Below are positions 7,946 through 16,449 of a stretch of 53,511 nucleotides of DNA, piece after piece. Location of the stretch: assembly GCA_017560085.1 (NCBI GenBank), contig JAFYPA010000045.1, forward strand, positions 1 to 53,511, given 5' to 3'. Both the position numbers and the translations under genes were made by a program. Position 1 is the first letter of the stretch. Each line of letters begins with the position of its first letter. The notes under the pieces were generated by a model. That model did no database searches and was not told the origin of the DNA. It saw nothing but the letters and a program-made list of their open reading frames with translations. This stretch comes from Clostridia bacterium. Its GTDB lineage: Bacteria > Bacillota > Clostridia > Oscillospirales > CAG-382.

Positions 7946-9292
7946 ATGAAACAGCTTGCAATACTCGGGGGAGAGCCTCTTTTTAAAGAAGGACAGCTTC
8001 CCGATGAGGTAAAGGATATGCTCAAATGGCCGATAATCACCAAAGAGGACGAGGATGCGGCACTTGATGTAATAAGAAATAACTCATATTCTGCGACGGA
8101 TATAACACAGAAATTCGAGGCGGAGTTTGCCGAGTGGATAGGAACAAAGCACGCGGTTGCCTACTGTAACGGAACAATGTCCATTGCGGCGGCAATGTTC
8201 GGCATAGGACTTTCAAAGGGTGACGAGATTATATGCTCGACAAAAACCTACTGGGCAAGCATAGTCCCCGCAAGCACCTTCGGTGCGACAGCCGTTTTCT
8301 GCGATATAGACGAGAATCTCAGTATGGACCCCGAAAAAATCGAACAGCTTATATCCCCGAAAACAAAGGCAATCATTGCCGTTCATTACGTGGGCTATCC
8401 TTGTGATATGGATAAAATTATGGCAATTGCGAAAAAACACAATCTTAAGGTTATCGAGGACGTTTCCCACGCACAGGGCGGCCTTTACAAGGGCAAAAGG
8501 CTGGGTACCTTCGGTGACGTTGCGGCAATGTCGCTTATGAGCGGAAAATCCTTTGCGGCGGGCGAGCTTGGTATTGTTGTCACGGACGACAGACACATTT
8601 ACGAAAGAGTGCTTGCCTACGGTCACTACGACAGAAACAACGACAGATTCATAACTGAAAGCGAGGAGCTTTTCCCCTATTACCACATGGCACTTGGCGG
8701 AGTAAAGGGCAGAGCCAATCAGCTTTGCTGTGCACTTGCAAGAGTACAGCTTAAGTATTACGACGAAAGATGCGCCGAAATAAGAAAGGCGATGAACTAC
8801 TTCTGGGATTTGCTTGAAGGACTCCCGGGCATCAGAGCCATAAGAACGGACGAAAGCACAGGCAGTACAATGGCGGGATTTTACTGTGCGCAAGGCATAT
8901 ATAAGCCCGAGGAGCTTCACGGACTTCCCGTAAAGGTGTTTGCCGAGGCGGTTGCAAGGGAGCTCGGAAAGCCATTTTACGCAAGCACGGGAGCAAATTA
9001 TCCGCTTCATACCCACGGCTTCTTTAAAACCTTTGATTTTGACGGAAGCGGTATGCCCACAAGAATTGCAAACGCAGACAGAGATGTAAGAGAGCTTGAC
9101 AAAAATCTCGGAGAATCGGAAAGAATACAGTGCTTCTCCGTACCGTGGCTCAAGAAATACAACAAGGAATGGATTGAAAAAATCGCCGAATGCTATAAAA
9201 ATGTAATTGAAAATCACGAAGCTCTTTTGTCCCCCGAAAAGGACGGCGCAAATCAGGGCGGAAGATGGCACGGCTTTACCAATATGGACTGA
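7946..9292 (+). CDS. DegT/DnrJ/EryC1/StrS family PLP-dependent aminotransferase
   Basis: This 448-residue protein is a sugar or cyclitol aminotransferase by family. It has WP-containing N-terminal sequence (MLKWPIITKEDEDAALDVI), the substrate loop AYCNGTMSIAAAMFGIG (about 73-89), the PLP-nitrogen Asp in VIEDVSHAQGG (D172) and the Schiff-base lysine in SLMSGKSFAAGELG (K201). The start, LAILGGEPLF followed by KWP, resembles scyllo-inosose aminotransferases (StsC-like), but that assignment is tentative. The ribosome binding site is AAAAGGAG in a locally duplicated AAAAAGGAG. The gene follows the amidohydrolase by 34 bp and precedes the oxidoreductase by 3 bp. It probably transfers an amino group onto, or off, a keto sugar produced by the neighbouring dehydrogenase. 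Confidence 0.9.
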   Translation: MKQLAILGGEPLFKEGQLPDEVKDMLKWPIITKEDEDAALDVIRNNSYSATDITQKFEAEFAEWIGTKHAVAYCNGTMSIAAAMFGIGLSKGDEIICSTKTYWASIVPASTFGATAVFCDIDENLSMDPEKIEQLISPKTKAIIAVHYVGYPCDMDKIMAIAKKHNLKVIEDVSHAQGGLYKGKRLGTFGDVAAMSLMSGKSFAAGELGIVVTDDRHIYERVLAYGHYDRNNDRFITESEELFPYYHMALGGVKGRANQLCCALARVQLKYYDERCAEIRKAMNYFWDLLEGLPGIRAIRTDESTGSTMAGFYCAQGIYKPEELHGLPVKVFAEAVARELGKPFYASTGANYPLHTHGFFKTFDFDGSGMPTRIANADRDVRELDKNLGESERIQCFSVPWLKKYNKEWIEKIAECYKNVIENHEALLSPEKDGANQGGRWHGFTNMD

Positions 9293-9295
9293 AAA

Positions 9296-10324
9296 ATGAG
9301 AGAATCAAAAAAATACTGCTTCGGCATAATCGGATGCGGTACGGTGGCACGTCAGCACGCAGGGGCAATAAAGCTTATTTGCGATGCGGAGCTTGTCGGA
9401 GTGTGTGACATAATATACGAAAACGCACAGAGCTTTGCAACCGAGCAAGGATGCACCGCATTCAAAACACCCGAGGAGCTTCTCGAATGTGACAAAATCG
9501 ACATTGTATGCATATGCACCCCAAGCGGACTTCACGCCGAGATGGCTGTTATGGCGGCAAACGCAGGCAAGCATTTCGTTGTGGAAAAGCCTATGGCAAT
9601 TACGGAAAATCAGCTTGAAAGCATAATAAGTGCCTGCGAGAAAAACAGCGTCAAGGGTGCGGTAATATCACAGCATCGTGTTACCGACACGGTTGCATAT
9701 GTCAAAAGGGCAATAGACGACGGACTTCTCGGGGATATAATTTCGGGCGACCTTACAATGAAATATTACCGCTCTCCGGAATATTACGCCTCCGCCTCGT
9801 GGCGTGGAACGTGGGCGCTTGACGGCGGCGGTGTGCTTATGAATCAGGGAATACACGGAATTGACATACTTCAGTACCTTATGGGACAGGTGAAGTCCGT
9901 GTATGCAATATGCAAAACTCTCGCAAGAGATATAGAGGTGGAGGATACTGCGGTAATCCTTCTTGAATATGGTAGCGGCGCTGTCGGTACTGTCAACAGT
10001 ACAACCGCAATAAGCCCCGGTTATCCGAGAGTTATTTCAATAAACGGCACAAAGGGCTCGGTTGAGATTACCGAGGACACCATAACACGGTGGGACGTTG
10101 AGGGAGAATGTGCACTTATGCCCGAAAGCAGACCGAATACCACAACCTTCCGCAACCCCAAGGCACTTGCCTTCGATTCCCACAGGGCACAGCTTGAGGA
10201 TATGATAGACGCAGTAAAAAACGGCAGACGCCCCGTTATCGATATATATGAGGGCAGAAGACCGGTGGATATAATTCTTGCGGCATATAAATCGTCAAGG
10301 CTCGGGGAAAAAGTGCTTCTTTAA
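9296..10324 (+). CDS. Gfo/Idh/MocA family NAD(P)-dependent oxidoreductase
   Basis: This 342-residue protein has an N-terminal Rossmann fold with GIIGCGTVARQHAGA (about 10-24) and CICTPSGLHAEMA. The family motif EKPMAI follows (E97-K98-P99), with catalytic Lys98. The C-terminal alpha/beta domain contains GGGVLMNQGIHGIDILQYLM, with H187 and D190 in the expected place. Family members oxidise or reduce hydroxyl groups of sugars and cyclitols. It starts only 3 bp after the aminotransferase stop, so the two are translationally coupled. Together they resemble dehydrogenase/aminotransferase pairs that convert a hydroxyl to an amine by way of a ketone, or the reverse. The substrate is unknown. Confidence 0.92.
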   Translation: MRESKKYCFGIIGCGTVARQHAGAIKLICDAELVGVCDIIYENAQSFATEQGCTAFKTPEELLECDKIDIVCICTPSGLHAEMAVMAANAGKHFVVEKPMAITENQLESIISACEKNSVKGAVISQHRVTDTVAYVKRAIDDGLLGDIISGDLTMKYYRSPEYYASASWRGTWALDGGGVLMNQGIHGIDILQYLMGQVKSVYAICKTLARDIEVEDTAVILLEYGSGAVGTVNSTTAISPGYPRVISINGTKGSVEITEDTITRWDVEGECALMPESRPNTTTFRNPKALAFDSHRAQLEDMIDAVKNGRRPVIDIYEGRRPVDIILAAYKSSRLGEKVLL

Positions 10325-10343
10325 TGCTTCACATCAAAAATAC

Positions 10344-10372
10344 TTGACATAACGGGAAAAAAGTTGTAAAGT
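10344..10372 (+). promoter_or_regulatory. Promoter of the AraC gene after the operon
   Basis: Perfect TTGACA (10344-10349), 17 bp, then TAAAGT (10367-10372). The predicted start near 10379 leaves a very short leader before ATG 10395. Confidence 0.7.
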
Positions 10373-10394
10373 ATAGGTGAAGGAAGTGAAGCAA

Positions 10395-11339
10395 ATGGAT
10401 TTTTCATATCTTGACAAAAAGGAATACAGCGGAATTTCTCTGCTTGATGAGAGTATGATGAATCCCGCATCACCGGATACCGAGCATTTTTTTATAAGAA
10501 AATACCGTGTCAACAGTGACGCAAGGCTTCACAGACACACTTACATTCAGATAAACTATGTTTGCCGTGGCAGAGGTCACCATATTGTCAACAACAGAAA
10601 AACAGAGATTTCCAAGGGCGATATATTTATAATTCCGCCGTACGTTCCCCATCTTATAGTGGCGGAGGATGAAACCGGGCTTGAAATTTTCGAGTTTGAG
10701 TTTGTCCCGGATTTTGTGCTTCCCACCATCGGCAAGGACGAAAATGCAAAAAGCTGTCTTGATTTCGCCTATCTTGAGCCGTTTATTGTGGCGGAGGAGG
10801 AAATAAAGCCGAGATTCAACCTTGACGCCGTAACACGATGTGAGGTTGAGGAAATACTTTTCGAGGCACTCGAGGAATATACCGCAAAAAATGCGGGATA
10901 CGCCCTTGTTGCAAAGGCACTGCTTTTAAAGCTCCTTGTAATTACCGGTCGTGCATACTCAAGGGACATAAAGGGTACCCGCACGGAAGAAATACTGAAC
11001 AGATACAAAAGCACAATTTTCCGTGCATCGCAATACATAGAGAGCAACTACTCAAAGGAGCTGGGTCTTGACGCAATATGCTCCGAGATAAACTATTCAA
11101 AATCATATTTCTGCTATCTTTTCAAGGCTGTGACGGGTAAAACCTACGTTGAATATCTCAATGAGGTAAGAATCTCCAACGCCTGCCGTATGCTTTCCGA
11201 AACGGATATGAATATCGGAGATATTTCCTTTGAGGTGGGCTATAAAACCATTGCAAACTTCAATAAATACTTCAAAATCTTTACCGGTACAACGCCAAGT
11301 AAATACAGACTCCAAAAAAACAAACCGACACGGAATTGA
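10395..11339 (+). CDS. AraC family transcriptional regulator with cupin sensor domain
   Basis: This 314-residue protein has an N-terminal cupin-like ligand domain (HRHTYIQINYVCRGRGHHIV followed by KGDIFIIPPYVPHLI, about 45-95). Its C-terminal AraC double helix-turn-helix begins at about residue 215: LDAICSEINYSKSYFCYLFK and later IGDISFEVGYKTIANFNKYFK...TPSKYR. ATG 10395 is chosen because AGGAAG lies 8 nt upstream; the GTG at 10377 would overlap the predicted transcription start. It lies 70 bp after the oxidoreductase on the same strand with its own promoter, and probably controls the preceding operon and perhaps the convergent propeller gene. Confidence 0.9.
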   Translation: MDFSYLDKKEYSGISLLDESMMNPASPDTEHFFIRKYRVNSDARLHRHTYIQINYVCRGRGHHIVNNRKTEISKGDIFIIPPYVPHLIVAEDETGLEIFEFEFVPDFVLPTIGKDENAKSCLDFAYLEPFIVAEEEIKPRFNLDAVTRCEVEEILFEALEEYTAKNAGYALVAKALLLKLLVITGRAYSRDIKGTRTEEILNRYKSTIFRASQYIESNYSKELGLDAICSEINYSKSYFCYLFKAVTGKTYVEYLNEVRISNACRMLSETDMNIGDISFEVGYKTIANFNKYFKIFTGTTPSKYRLQKNKPTRN

Positions 11340-11356
11340 CTCTGTGCCGGTTTTTG
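11322..11356. terminator. Bidirectional terminator between AraC and the LVIVD genes
   Basis: An imperfect stem pairs AACCGACAC with GTGCCGGTT, with TTTTTG on the plus strand and an A-run (11314-11320) that gives a T-run on the minus strand. It overlaps the AraC stop codon. Confidence 0.65.
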
Positions 11357-11375
11357 TTATATATTAAGCTTAAAA

Positions 11376-13379
11376 TCAAACCTCAAAAATACCATCATCT
11401 CCGCAAGCAACAAAAATCTTCCCGTCAATAACCCCGCAGAATTCGGGATGACATCCGACGTTTATCTTCTTTATAACCGCAGGAGAATCCGTAATATCAA
11501 TAACCTCAACAACACCCGTATATCTGTTGACAAGCACCATCTTTCCGCAGACAATAAACGGCTGACCGTCAAGCTCCGCTCCTTCGATTTTCAGCTCTCG
11601 GGCGTCACTATAGGGCGCATCGCTTACAAAGCATTTTCCCTGATATATCGCGTAAAGTCTGCCGTTGTATCCGCAACCGCCATCGGAAAAGGGGCAGAAT
11701 TGGGTGTCAAATACAACCGACATATCAATGCTTCCGCATTTTTCCAAAAGCACCGTCGGACCTACGGCAAGGGGATTTGCCACTACTCCGTCGTTATCCG
11801 ATAAGGGCGCAAGGTGTCTGTGGTAAAGTATGCCCGGAATGCGCTGATTCGCACGGAGCACAAAGCCGTTCTTTTCGTCCTCCGAGTAGAAGGCAACATT
11901 CCAGAGACCAAGCACAACCGCAATTCCGCCTTTTGTCCTCAGAATCTGCCTTGCGGATGCACCCTCTGTGGGGATGCGGTGCTTTTCCGTAAGAGCGTCG
12001 TCCGTGTTGTAAACCGCAATGCCCTTGTCGGACTCGGCACAGATGAGAGTATCACCGTACAGAATCACATCACGGCAGATTCCGTCGGTTTTCCTTGTGT
12101 AAATAAGCTTTCCCGACAAGTCGAGCACCTCAATGCCCGCATTGCCCGAGGCACAGAAGATTCTGTCGCCGTACTGCACAAAGCCGTGAAGCTGTCCCTC
12201 GGATTTGTAGAAGCATTTACCGTCCGAATTATTCTTTCTTGCGATATCAATACCGAGGCTCTGCGGTAAAAATTCACCGAGAGGTCTTTCGGGCTTTAAA
12301 ATATGTACACCGTTCTGCTCGGATGCGGTGCAGAGGAAGCCCTTTACGCTGATTGCGGAGGTTATCGCACCTGTCTGAATCTGTACGGATGGAGGCGTAA
12401 GACAAGGATTCTTTATGGGGGGGAGCTTATAGCTGTCGGTGATTTTCGGGTTTTCTACATCCTCGACGGAGATAACGAAAACACCGTTCATCGAGTCGGT
12501 ATAAACAATCCGCTCACCGTCTGTAAAGGTAAGCCAGGTGTCAAGTCCGCCGAAAAGCGGAGGTGCCTTTATTGCGGAAACCCACTCGGGACTCTTGGGA
12601 TTTGTCACATCGTAAAATTCCACTCCGTGACCTCCGCCGTAGCCCTCGGCAAGCATTTCCGCCGTAAGATAGGGGAAATTCTCGTATTTTCTTCTGTTTT
12701 TCAGCCTTGCGCTGTGATGACCGCAGGCGATTGCACAGTAGATTCTGCCGTTTTTTTCAAAGGTGCACACGCCGTCCGCAAAGCCGTCAACATACATCTG
12801 CGAAAGCTCGGTGATGCTTGCCATATCGGAAATATCGAAAATGCGGGCTCTCTTGTTCATCCAGTCGCCCACCACGGCATATTTTTCGTAAAGGCACACG
12901 GACTGAGCCTCACCGCACATAAAGTGCCCGATTCTCGAGGGTCTTTCGGGGCTTGAAATATCAAAAATCTCACAGCCCATATGTCTGTTTACCACCGCAA
13001 GAATATCACCTGCGACAGCAATACCCGTAGCGAGCTCTATGGTGTCAACATTGTGAAGAAGCCTCGGCTCTGCGGGATTTGTGAAATCGCAGACATAAAT
13101 GCCGTTTTCCCTTGCGGTAATGTAAGCAAAGCCGTCCTTTACGGCAATCTGCCGTGCCTTTCCGCAGATATCCAGCGAGGAAATAAATTCGTTACCGCCG
13201 TCATCGGAAATACGGTAGAGTGAAATCCTCGTACCACCGCAGATGATGATATCATCACGAAGAAGCGCGGTGGTCACGGACGGCTGATTTATAATTGAAA
13301 CGGGAGTCATAATATTTCCGAAGGGGTGAGCAATCGGATAAACGATGCTTCCGCTGGTGTTTCCGTTGAGTATAGACAT
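11376..13379 (-). CDS. LVIVD-repeat beta-propeller protein
   Basis: This 667-residue protein has no signal peptide and is built of repeated four-stranded blade-like units. Examples are GFAYITARENGIYVCDFTNPAEPRLL, ILAVVNRHMGCEIFDISSPERPSRI, YAVVGDWMNKRARIFDISD and VEVIDITDSPAVIKKI. The (V/I)xDI(S/T)xPxxP signature is that of LVIVD repeats, which are thought to form beta-propellers. It probably binds a ligand or partner in the cytoplasm; no catalytic motif is seen. It is convergent with the AraC gene. AAAGGA precedes ATG 13379 and a strong promoter lies upstream. Its position suggests a link with the sugar operon, but this is inference. Confidence 0.8.
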   Translation of the reverse strand: MSILNGNTSGSIVYPIAHPFGNIMTPVSIINQPSVTTALLRDDIIICGGTRISLYRISDDGGNEFISSLDICGKARQIAVKDGFAYITARENGIYVCDFTNPAEPRLLHNVDTIELATGIAVAGDILAVVNRHMGCEIFDISSPERPSRIGHFMCGEAQSVCLYEKYAVVGDWMNKRARIFDISDMASITELSQMYVDGFADGVCTFEKNGRIYCAIACGHHSARLKNRRKYENFPYLTAEMLAEGYGGGHGVEFYDVTNPKSPEWVSAIKAPPLFGGLDTWLTFTDGERIVYTDSMNGVFVISVEDVENPKITDSYKLPPIKNPCLTPPSVQIQTGAITSAISVKGFLCTASEQNGVHILKPERPLGEFLPQSLGIDIARKNNSDGKCFYKSEGQLHGFVQYGDRIFCASGNAGIEVLDLSGKLIYTRKTDGICRDVILYGDTLICAESDKGIAVYNTDDALTEKHRIPTEGASARQILRTKGGIAVVLGLWNVAFYSEDEKNGFVLRANQRIPGILYHRHLAPLSDNDGVVANPLAVGPTVLLEKCGSIDMSVVFDTQFCPFSDGGCGYNGRLYAIYQGKCFVSDAPYSDARELKIEGAELDGQPFIVCGKMVLVNRYTGVVEVIDITDSPAVIKKINVGCHPEFCGVIDGKIFVACGDDGIFEV

Positions 13380-13413
13380 AATAAAAATCCTTTCGGTTTT
13401 TTGGTACGGTTAC

Positions 13414-13441
13414 ATTATATCATATTTTCGGAACTTGTCAA
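13414..13441 (-). promoter_or_regulatory. Promoter of the LVIVD gene
   Basis: On the minus strand, TTGACA (13441-13436), 16 bp, then TATAAT (13419-13414) with an extended -10 TG. Confidence 0.8.
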
Positions 13442-13501
13442 GAATAAAGAGAGCGTGTGGCGAAAATTGGAAAAAATGTCCTGTCTTTTTGGAATATTGT
13501 A

Positions 13502-13530
13502 TTGACAAAATTGATAGTATCTTGTATAAT
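13502..13530 (+). promoter_or_regulatory. Consensus promoter of the AAA+/zinc-ribbon cluster
   Basis: Perfect TTGACA (13502-13507), 17 bp, then perfect TATAAT (13525-13530). A leader of roughly 95 nt, AT-rich and without an obvious riboswitch, precedes the ATG at 13634. The match suggests strong or constitutive expression of the seven-gene cluster. Confidence 0.85.
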
Positions 13531-13633
13531 TTTATTTGGTATTTGTTTAGAAATGTCAAATTTTGTTTTTTTATATTAAAAAATATTTGAAATTTAAATA
13601 AGCAAAAGAAAATAAAAATCGGAGGTATTTATC

Positions 13634-15400
13634 ATGGCAGACTATGCGGCAATAAGCTATGCAAACCTGAATTACATTGAAAGCAGCCTCAAAACCATCA
13701 ACAACAATCTGGTTACCATCAATGACAACCTGAATGAAAATCTTTCGGTGGTTGACAAGCACATTGACGGTGTAAACCAGAACGTAAAGATTGTTTACGA
13801 CGAAATCGGTGCCCTGGCACGCGACTTTCACGACTTTGTTCAGATTCAGCTTAAAGCCAACGCTCTCAGTAAGTCTCAGCAGAGAATTATTCAGATAAGG
13901 CAGGAAATCGAAAAGAAGTTCGGTCATTACGATATTGTAAGAAGAACCACTACGGGTATTCTTCAGGCGGATGACCTCGGTATTGTAAAAAAGTCCACAA
14001 TCACCACTGCGACCGAGGAAATGATGATTTCAACCCCGGGCTATTGGCTTGCACCTTGTCTTGTTGCTCTGGCGGCGTGGATAAACGACCAGCCCGAGCT
14101 TGCGGAACGTGCCGTGAGAGAGGGTATCAAGAGAAACGACGAAAAAACCTCGCTGTTTTTTGCTCTTATATGCCGCCGCGCTGACAGAAAGAACGCATCG
14201 CTTAAATGGGTACAGAGATATCTTTCAGAGCAGGATGCCGAAAATCTTGACAGAAAGACGGTTATCATTCTCGATGCCTTTGCAAGCGGTCTTCTCGGAG
14301 CGGATACCGAGGGCGTTGTATCAAAGCAAATGACAGAGTGGCTAGAGCATCTTGCCGAAAAGCCCGGATTTGTCGAGCAACAGACCGAGCAGTGGTCGGA
14401 GGCTATAAATCTTAAGAGAAAGCCCTTTGACGGCTCGGAATATAAGTATCTGAAGCAGTACAGCAAAACCTGGCCTGCACTCAAGGATGTTATGGAGGGC
14501 GCATATCTCCATGCGGAAATTCTTGAATACTTTACCGCAATTTTCGAACAGGAATCGTCAAACGATTCACTCAAGGAGCAGCTCGACGAGATTCTCAACA
14601 ATCTTGTTACGGGCTTTGACGATGAAGAGCTTCCCTATATGAAGGAAGAAAAGTATAACCAGCTGGTTATCGATTTCGACGGTGATGAGCAGCGCGCCCG
14701 TCAGAATATGGAGATCGAGGAAACCGCCTTTGAGGAGCACAAGGATTTCACACAGCTTCTCACCGATGCCGCAATGAAGCCCGAAAGCTCTCATTCAAGT
14801 GTTTCCACTCAGAAGTTCGCAATTGCACTGTCCAAGGACTGGGTAAGCAATGCGTACAATGACGTGGTTGCTCAGAACAGAATGAAGGTTCCTCATGAGA
14901 TAGAAATCAACGTAGATACATTCAACGACAAGACAACCGACGGCAAGGACGAAAGCGATATTATCGAAAGATTCAACAGACTTATAAGCAACGAAACAGA
15001 GGTTGCTCTTTCCGCATACACGCTTTCGGGATTTGAGAAGTTCTGCCTTTGGGGCGGACTTGTGGTAGGCGGTGCGGGTATTCTTATGATGGTTACCAAG
15101 TACAGCCTGCTTCTCGGTATTATAGCACTTGTTGCGTCTGTCGGAATGCTTATAAATTACTTCTCCAAGAAGAGCAAGGTTGATGCACAGCGAGACAGTG
15201 TCAAGAAGAAGTTCGAAGAAAAGCGTGTCAAGGGTACTCAGATTATAAGAGCAACGCTTGCCGAGATTGTTGACTTCAGAGCTGAGTTTGCTCAAAGGGA
15301 CGGAGAAAGCACCAAGGTTACCGATTTCCTTGAGCAGATTTCTCCCGATCAGTATGTAAAGAAGCTCGCCGATACAAGCAGAAGAATCAAGGTTCAGTAA
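13634..15400 (+). CDS. Large helical membrane-anchored protein of the AAA+ cluster
   Basis: I do not recognise a family for this 588-residue protein. Residues 1-100 have a coiled-coil character (SSLKTINNNLVTINDNLNEN, VDKHIDGVNQNVKIVYDEI). Residues about 135-350 are alpha-helical and TPR-like (LVALAAWINDQPELAERAVREG). Residues about 340-460 are very acidic. Two adjacent TM segments follow at about 468-513 (FCLWGGLVVGGAGILMMVTK and SLLLGIIALVASVGMLINYF), and the last 75 residues are charged helix. There is no signal peptide, so both large parts should face the cytoplasm across a TM hairpin. The ribosome binding site is CGGAGG. It is first in the cluster and only 15 bp before the zinc-ribbon gene, so it may be a membrane platform or substrate for the downstream AAA+ ATPase. 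Confidence 0.85.
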   Translation: MADYAAISYANLNYIESSLKTINNNLVTINDNLNENLSVVDKHIDGVNQNVKIVYDEIGALARDFHDFVQIQLKANALSKSQQRIIQIRQEIEKKFGHYDIVRRTTTGILQADDLGIVKKSTITTATEEMMISTPGYWLAPCLVALAAWINDQPELAERAVREGIKRNDEKTSLFFALICRRADRKNASLKWVQRYLSEQDAENLDRKTVIILDAFASGLLGADTEGVVSKQMTEWLEHLAEKPGFVEQQTEQWSEAINLKRKPFDGSEYKYLKQYSKTWPALKDVMEGAYLHAEILEYFTAIFEQESSNDSLKEQLDEILNNLVTGFDDEELPYMKEEKYNQLVIDFDGDEQRARQNMEIEETAFEEHKDFTQLLTDAAMKPESSHSSVSTQKFAIALSKDWVSNAYNDVVAQNRMKVPHEIEINVDTFNDKTTDGKDESDIIERFNRLISNETEVALSAYTLSGFEKFCLWGGLVVGGAGILMMVTKYSLLLGIIALVASVGMLINYFSKKSKVDAQRDSVKKKFEEKRVKGTQIIRATLAEIVDFRAEFAQRDGESTKVTDFLEQISPDQYVKKLADTSRRIKVQ

Positions 15401-15415
15401 AGGAGGAAGCCGAAA

Positions 15416-15982
15416 ATGAATGCTAGAAGTAAAGCTGAATTTATAAATTCCGTTGTCGCAGGCGAAACCATTGTCTGCAAGCAGTGCGGCACGGCAAACG
15501 AGTCTGACAGTAAATTCTGCAGCACCTGCGGTTCAAAAATCGAGGCTGCTTCGGACAGCGCTCCCGCAAAGGAATCTGCATTTACACCTGTGGGAAATGA
15601 GCCCGCAAAGGAATCCGCATTTGCACCCGTGAGCGGTGAGCCCGCAAAGGAATCCGCATTTGCACCCGTGAGCAGTGAGCCTGCGAAGGAATCCGCATTT
15701 GCTCCCGTAGGCAGCGCTTCCGTGAAGGAATCCGCGTTTGCTCCCATAGGCGGTGTGCCCGCAAAGGAGTCTGCGACTCCTGCCGATGACAAGCCGAAGC
15801 CCGCATTTGCACCCGATGCATCCGCCTTCCCTCCGGCAAAGGAAGCCTCCGAGGCAGCACCCGAAACGAAGGCAGCACAGGAAACTCCCGTTCACGAATA
15901 TGTTGAGCCCAAGAGTGTCTTTGCCGAGGGCTTGCCCGAGTGGAGCATTGAGCCTCCGCAGGTAGTCGTAAGGAGGCACTGA
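15416..15982 (+). CDS. Zinc-ribbon protein with 13-residue tandem repeat
   Basis: This 188-residue protein has a rubredoxin-like zinc ribbon (CKQCG...FCSTCG; C21, C24, C35, C38). After it come about six 13-residue repeats of the type PAKESAFAPVSGE (residues about 50-123), a Pro/Ala/Glu-rich linker, and a distinct end, LPEWSIEPPQVVVRRH. No TM is present. The middle is surely disordered, so the protein looks like a flexible tether with a metal-binding head and a short C-terminal docking motif. AAAGGAGG precedes the ATG. It sits between the helical membrane protein and the small helical protein. I do not know its function. Confidence 0.85.
   Translation: MNARSKAEFINSVVAGETIVCKQCGTANESDSKFCSTCGSKIEAASDSAPAKESAFTPVGNEPAKESAFAPVSGEPAKESAFAPVSSEPAKESAFAPVGSASVKESAFAPIGGVPAKESATPADDKPKPAFAPDASAFPPAKEASEAAPETKAAQETPVHEYVEPKSVFAEGLPEWSIEPPQVVVRRH
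15563..15793 (+). repeat. 39-bp in-frame tandem repeat
   Basis: Six units begin at 15563, 15602, 15641, 15680, 15719 and 15758, each 39 bp and starting with or derived from CCCGCAAAGGAATC. They encode the PAKESAFAPVSGE repeat. The first four are the most alike and the last two are diverged. Confidence 0.85.
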
Positions 15983-15985
15983 TAA

Positions 15986-16435
15986 ATGATAACACCTCCG
16001 AGAACATATTCCGACTGGGTTACGGTTCTGGATATGCTGAAAGCAAAAAGCAATGATGACGAGGTTCTTGAGGCAATGAAAAAAGGGACGGTCGAATGGC
16101 AGTCCGGCGTTGCCGAAAGATTTACAAAAAAGCTCGTTGATACGATAAATTTCCGTATGAATGCCGCCTCCGATAAATTCGGAAAGGAAATGTCGCATTC
16201 GGGCGGTCAGGAAAGAGTTATTGTCCCCGCCCTGCTGGCACTTCGCAAGGAGATGTGCTTTCTGGAAAAGGCAATTAATTTACCCGCAATTCCCGCAAAG
16301 GACAGAGAGCAATACCGCAAGCTTGTTGTTGATCAGGCAAACAGAATGCAGAGCTCGCTTGAGGATTCCGCAAAAAAGGACAGAACGGGAAGGCTTGCGA
16401 GCATTGTAAAAAATAACAAGGTTAACATATTTTGA
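15986..16435 (+). CDS. Small helical protein of the AAA+ cluster
   Basis: This 149-residue protein is soluble and predicted mostly alpha-helical (DWVTVLDMLKAKSNDDEVLEAM, FTKKLVDTINFRMNAASDKF, VIVPALLALRKEMCFLEKAI). It ends in a basic tail (RTGRLASIVKNNKVNIF). There is no cysteine pair, TM or recognised domain. A strong AAGGAGG ends 10 nt before the ATG, and the start is 3 nt after the previous stop. The stop lies 14 nt before the ATPase ATG, so the genes are tightly coupled. It may be an adaptor of the ATPase, by position only. Confidence 0.8.
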   Translation: MITPPRTYSDWVTVLDMLKAKSNDDEVLEAMKKGTVEWQSGVAERFTKKLVDTINFRMNAASDKFGKEMSHSGGQERVIVPALLALRKEMCFLEKAINLPAIPAKDREQYRKLVVDQANRMQSSLEDSAKKDRTGRLASIVKNNKVNIF

Positions 16436-16449
16436 GAGGAGAATCAACC

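Noticed and set aside
8213..9271. 352-residue minus-strand frame opposite the aminotransferase
   Set aside because: Shadow frame; the plus-strand gene has clear catalytic residues.
15563..15793. Regular 39-bp repeats as a CRISPR array
   Set aside because: The repeats are contiguous without spacers and in frame in a protein that has a zinc ribbon; no cas genes are present.
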